Assembly (NCBI GenBank): GCA_050486205.1
Contig: JBJHCW010000003.1
Coordinates: forward strand, 186,001 to 250,000
Direction: 5' to 3'
Origin: PWQG01 sp050486205
GTDB lineage: Bacteria > Pseudomonadota > Gammaproteobacteria > Pseudomonadales > Pseudohongiellaceae
Length of the DNA stretch: 64,000 bases
Position numbers and translations under genes: made by a program. This document shows, in pieces, positions 60,932 to 64,000 of the stretch. Below the pieces are notes generated by a model. It ran no database searches. It was not told the origin of the DNA and worked only from the letters and a program-made list of their open reading frames with translations. Each line of letters starts with the position of its first letter. Position 1 is the first letter of the stretch.

Positions 60932-61732
60932 TCAAAGTATGTATTCCAGAACGAACTTGGAGCCGTAGAATCCCAGTATCAGGAACATGAAACCGATCAG
61001 TGTGCCCTTGATGGCCGTGTTGCCTCGCCAGCCCAGCACGTGCCGTCCCCATAACAGCACGGCAAAGACAATCCAGGCCAGCAGTGAAAAGAATGTCTTG
61101 TGAGGCAGTCCCTGGGTCCACATGTCGTCCACAAAAAGGAAACCGCTGACGATGCCCAGTGTCAGCAGAACCTGTCCGGCCCACAGCAACTCGAACAGGA
61201 ACACTTCCATGTCCTGCAGTGGCGGGAAACGCCGGATTACACTGGCGGCGTGCTTGTGTCGCAGCTGGTAGTTCTGGAAGGCAAGAAAGGTTGCCTGAAG
61301 TGCGGCAATGGTGAAAAAGCTGTAGGCCAGTATGGACAATAACACGTGGCTGGCAATGCCAGGCCCGATTTCCTGGTTCGGAAAGCCGGCTGGCACAAGC
61401 ATGGCTATCAGCACGGAGAGTGCGGCCAGCGGGAACAGGCCCAGCATCAGGGTGCGCAGTGGTTTTCTGACACTGCTCACCAGCAGCAGCAATGAGACCG
61501 CCGCAAATATCGCAGTGCTGACAGGCACAATACCAAAATTGAATGCATCATCGACCCGGATTGCGTGCCACGCACTGACTCCGTGGAACAGCACAGCAGC
61601 CAGGCCTGTGAACAGCACTCGCCGATCACTTCGGGCACGGGCACTTTGCTGTCGAAATTCGCGCTGCAGGAAAACCAGGGCCACTAGGTACAGCGCGATA
61701 GCAACCAGACCTGTTAGCGAAGTCATACTCAT
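60932..61732 (-). CDS. ypjD: YpjD-like inner-membrane protein (CcsA family)
   Basis: 266 residues starting MSMTSLTGLVAIALYLVALV; an ATG two codons later is possible. Eight hydrophobic segments. Conserved histidines in LFHGVSAWHAI and the later WGRHVLGWRG are as in CcsA/HemX cytochrome assembly proteins, but the WWD motif of true CcsA is absent. In E. coli ypjD lies beside corE and ffh just as here. Function unclear. Confidence 0.88.
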   Translation of the reverse strand: MSMTSLTGLVAIALYLVALVFLQREFRQQSARARSDRRVLFTGLAAVLFHGVSAWHAIRVDDAFNFGIVPVSTAIFAAVSLLLLVSSVRKPLRTLMLGLFPLAALSVLIAMLVPAGFPNQEIGPGIASHVLLSILAYSFFTIAALQATFLAFQNYQLRHKHAASVIRRFPPLQDMEVFLFELLWAGQVLLTLGIVSGFLFVDDMWTQGLPHKTFFSLLAWIVFAVLLWGRHVLGWRGNTAIKGTLIGFMFLILGFYGSKFVLEYIL

Positions 61733-61910
61733 GAAACTGTCCGATGGGATGATCGCAAAGTGTCGCACAAGTGCCCCGGCGGTTGAAGCGCTTTTTCGTC
61801 ATCCCCGCCATGGTGTATAGTAGCCAGCTTTGACATGCTGGCGCCGCGGTAATTGTCTGTGCATCCAGAAACCTGAAAACACAGCAGGGCGCAATTATAG
61901 AGGCAAGAAC

Positions 61911-63302
61911 ATGTTTGACAACCTGACCGACAGATTATCCGGTGCCCTTCGAAAGATCAGTGGCAAGGCAACGCTGACTGAAACCAATATCGAAGAAGCC
62001 CTGCGCGAGGTACGTCGCGCCTTGCTGGAGGCAGACGTGGCGCTGCCCGTGGTCAAGGACTTCATCGATCGGGTGAAGCTGCGTGCTGTCGGCCAGGAAG
62101 TCTCCCGCAGCCTCACGCCCGGCCAGGCCTTCATCAAGATAGTCCAGGCCGAGCTGGAAAATGTCATGGGTTCGGCCAATGAAGGGCTGGATCTCAAGGC
62201 GGTGCCACCGGCGATCATACTGATGGCGGGTCTGCAGGGTGCAGGTAAGACAACCACCGTGGCCAAGCTGGGTTTGCATCTGAAAAACCAGCACAAGAAG
62301 TCGGTTATGGTGGTCAGTGCCGACGTATACCGCCCCGCAGCCATCGAGCAGTTACGTACGCTGGCCAATGACGTCGGAGTCAGCTTTTTTGGCAGTGACA
62401 CCAGCCAGTCACCCGAAGCCATTGTCCAGGCCGCACTGAAGGAAGCAAAAAAGCAGTTTGTTGATGTGCTGCTTGTGGATACTGCGGGTCGTCTGGCCAT
62501 TGACGAAGAGATGATGGCTGAGATCAGTCAACTCCACCGTATCCTGAATCCTGTAGAAACCCTGTTTGTGGTGGACGCCATGACAGGGCAGGATGCAGCC
62601 AATACGGCGCGCGCCTTTGCCGATGCGCTGCCGCTGACCGGTGTGGTACTGACCAAGGCCGATGGTGATTCGCGCGGTGGTGCGGCGCTGTCTGTACGGC
62701 ACATAACCGGCAGACCGATCAAGTTCATTGGTATGGGCGAGAAGACTGATGCGTTGGAGCCATTTTATCCTGACCGGATCGCTTCTCGCATACTGGGCAT
62801 GGGCGACATGCTGTCGCTTATCGAGGAAGCCGAGCGCAAGGTTGACAAAACCAAGGCCGCAAAACTGGCCGGTAAAATCCAGAAGGGCAAGGGTTTTGAT
62901 CTGGAGGACTTTCGCGAGCAACTTCAGCAGATGAAAAACATGGGTGGCATGAGCAGCATCATGGACAAGATGCCGGGCATGGGCGGATTGCCCCCCGGTG
63001 CCGCGCAGATGGCCAATGATGGCCTGTTCGTGAAAATGGAAGCCATCATCAATTCCATGACACCAAAAGAGCGCCGCAACCCCGATGCACTCAACGGGTC
63101 ACGCAAACGCCGGATCACCCAGGGTTCAGGCACACAGATCCAGGATCTCAATCGCCTGCTGAAACAGCACAAGCAGATGCAGAAGATGATGAAGAAAATG
63201 AAAGGTGGCGGTATGAACAAGATGCTGAGAGGGCTCGGTGGCATGAGCGGCCAGGGAGGCATGCCACCGGGGATGGGGGGCGGACCGGGGCGCTTCCGTT
63301 GA
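61911..63302 (+). CDS. ffh: Signal recognition particle GTPase Ffh
   Basis: 463 residues from MFDNLTDRLSGALRKISGKA; earlier in-frame codons are nonconserved. N domain, G domain (GLQGAGKTTTVAKLG, DTAGRLAID, TKADGD), and a Met-rich M domain (MKNMGGMSSIMDKMPGMGG, KQMQKMMKKMKGGGMNKML). It binds signal sequences and 4.5S RNA. Divergent from ypjD, upstream of rpsP. Confidence 0.98.
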   Translation: MFDNLTDRLSGALRKISGKATLTETNIEEALREVRRALLEADVALPVVKDFIDRVKLRAVGQEVSRSLTPGQAFIKIVQAELENVMGSANEGLDLKAVPPAIILMAGLQGAGKTTTVAKLGLHLKNQHKKSVMVVSADVYRPAAIEQLRTLANDVGVSFFGSDTSQSPEAIVQAALKEAKKQFVDVLLVDTAGRLAIDEEMMAEISQLHRILNPVETLFVVDAMTGQDAANTARAFADALPLTGVVLTKADGDSRGGAALSVRHITGRPIKFIGMGEKTDALEPFYPDRIASRILGMGDMLSLIEEAERKVDKTKAAKLAGKIQKGKGFDLEDFREQLQQMKNMGGMSSIMDKMPGMGGLPPGAAQMANDGLFVKMEAIINSMTPKERRNPDALNGSRKRRITQGSGTQIQDLNRLLKQHKQMQKMMKKMKGGGMNKMLRGLGGMSGQGGMPPGMGGGPGRFR

Positions 63303-63320
63303 GCCGGAGGTCGAAAAAAC

Positions 63321-63346
63321 AACGGAAAATCAGTAAAGTTTCCGTT
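63321..63346 (+). repeat. Hairpin after ffh
   Basis: AACGGAAA, ten bases, TTTCCGTT: perfect 8-bp arms 18 bases beyond the ffh stop. No T-run, so a weak terminator at best. The ~245 bases from ffh to rpsP hold no gene. Confidence 0.45.
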
Positions 63347-63354
63347 GGCAATGC

Positions 63355-63383
63355 TTCCATACCATCCGGATATACCGTAAAAT
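63355..63383 (+). promoter_or_regulatory. Possible rpsP operon promoter
   Basis: TAAAAT at 63378-63383 with a poor -35 (TTCCAT) at 17 bases. The leader to rpsP would be ~155 bases with a short hairpin (CCTGA...TCAGG), long enough for ribosomal-protein-type control. Weak. Confidence 0.35.
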
Positions 63384-63546
63384 ACGCGCCTTTTTGCGGA
63401 ACCCTGATCTGAGTTCAGGAGCCGTTACCCGATTCACATCAGCGCTGTGGCGAACGCCTTCGCTGAGTGCGTACAGAACGACATGCCCAACAGGTATGGA
63501 ACGAAATACTACTGTAATTCAGTAACCTATTATCAGGATTTAGAAT

Positions 63547-63807
63547 ATGGTCACAATTCGACTGGCCCGTGGCGGCGCCAAGAAGAAGCCGTTTTACCAC
63601 ATCACTGTGACCGACTCGCGTAATGCGCGTGACGGTCGTTTCATCGAGCGTGTCGGTTTTTTCAATCCGGTTGCCCGTGGCAAGGAAGAGCGTCTGCGCA
63701 TTGACATGAAGCGGGTCGAGCACTGGTCGGCGCTGGGCGCCAAGCCCAGTCCGCGTGTTGCGCAGCTGATCAAGGAATCGGCCAAGAGCGCTGGCACCGA
63801 GGCCTGA
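63547..63807 (+). CDS. rpsP: 30S ribosomal protein S16
   Basis: 86 residues, normal for bS16. VTIRLARGGAKKKPFYHIT and ARDGRFIERVGFFNPVA are the family core. S16 helps fold the 5' and central domains of 16S rRNA. It heads the rpsP-rimM-trmD-rplS operon; rimM follows at once. Confidence 0.98.
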   Translation: MVTIRLARGGAKKKPFYHITVTDSRNARDGRFIERVGFFNPVARGKEERLRIDMKRVEHWSALGAKPSPRVAQLIKESAKSAGTEA

Positions 63808-63809
63808 GC

Positions 63810-64000
63810 GTGTCCGAACGCCCCGGCACCGCAGAGCGCATCACGCTTGGTCGTATCGGTGCGCCTCACGGCGTCAAAGGCTGGGTAAGGCTGCATTCGC
63901 TGACCCAGCCAAGAGAGAATATTTTCCAGTACCGCCGGTTTGTCATGCCTTCGGGCCAGGTGCTGGAGGTGGATCAGACACAGGCTCATGGCAAGTCGCT
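63810..64000 (+). CDS. rimM: Ribosome maturation factor RimM, N-terminal fragment
   Basis: Begins with GTG two bases after the rpsP stop and runs off the right edge after ~63 codons. ITLGRIGAPHGVKGWVRLHS is the RimM signature, followed by TQPRENIFQYRRF. RimM binds S19 and assists 30S head maturation. trmD and rplS should follow outside the window. Confidence 0.95.
   Translation, partial: MSERPGTAERITLGRIGAPHGVKGWVRLHSLTQPRENIFQYRRFVMPSGQVLEVDQTQAHGKS

Noticed and set aside
1..64000. CRISPR array, prophage, integron, transposon or defence island
   Set aside because: No regularly spaced repeats, no recombinase or transposase genes, and no restriction, toxin or nuclease clusters; apart from the 13 kb palindrome the window is ordinary chromosome.

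Overview
This 64 kb window looks like core chromosome of a moderately GC-rich gammaproteobacterium. Several gene orders are classic for that class: pepA-valS divergent from lptFG; ndk-rlmN-pilF-rodZ-ispG-hisS-yfgM-bamB-der; xseA divergent from guaBA; pspABC divergent from pspF; and corE-type transporter-ypjD next to ffh-rpsP-rimM. The protein sequences read as ordinary Gram-negative housekeeping genes, with lipoproteins, a BAM component, LPS exporters and type IV pilus assembly. I cannot assign a genus. There is no rRNA, prophage, transposase, integrase or CRISPR array. Both ends cut genes: a nitronate monooxygenase on the left and rimM on the right.

Layout. 1-10 kb: nitronate monooxygenase end, an outer-membrane barrel, a chemoreceptor with a sigma-28-like promoter, valS, pepA, a thioesterase and lptFG. 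10-21 kb: an RDD protein, an unknown secreted protein, a Bacteroidetes-like LeuA2/citramalate-type synthase convergent with a leuB-type dehydrogenase around a long palindrome, tRNA-Leu(CAA), queA, mdh, a LytS/LytTR two-component pair, and an Lrp/AsnC regulator divergent from a type II leuA. 21-25 kb: an ECF sigma factor, its zinc-binding anti-sigma factor, an unknown exported coiled-coil protein, a zinc-ribbon protein and a PHP phosphoesterase. 25-36 kb: iscR-iscS without iscUA-hscBA-fdx, then the ndk-to-der block. 36-43 kb: GDPD, an MFS transporter, an MBL hydrolase, DoxX, RodA and a second chemoreceptor with a sigma-28-like promoter. 43-53 kb: a DsbA-like protein, xseA, and guaB-guaA-tadA-purL. 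53-59 kb: a NIF3-like protein, a candidate Csr/Rsm-type small RNA, NUDIX, DUF3135, pspABC with a sigma-54 promoter, then pspF, a diguanylate cyclase and a phosphopantetheinyl transferase with overlapping reading frames. 59-64 kb: CNNM/CorC transporter, YpjD, ffh, rpsP and rimM.

How parts may work together. Two chemoreceptors with matching sigma-28-type promoters imply a motile cell. A small RNA carrying eight GGA motifs would fit control by CsrA/RsmA. The psp locus links envelope stress sensing to c-di-GMP synthesis through overlapping genes. The iscR promoter carries a recognisable IscR type 1 site, although the Fe-S scaffold and chaperone genes are missing and the IscS tail that normally docks IscU is also gone. 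The least ordinary items are the 53.25-53.42 kb small RNA, the reduced isc locus, the 150-bp palindrome near 13.0 kb, and the ECF/anti-sigma/coiled-coil module.
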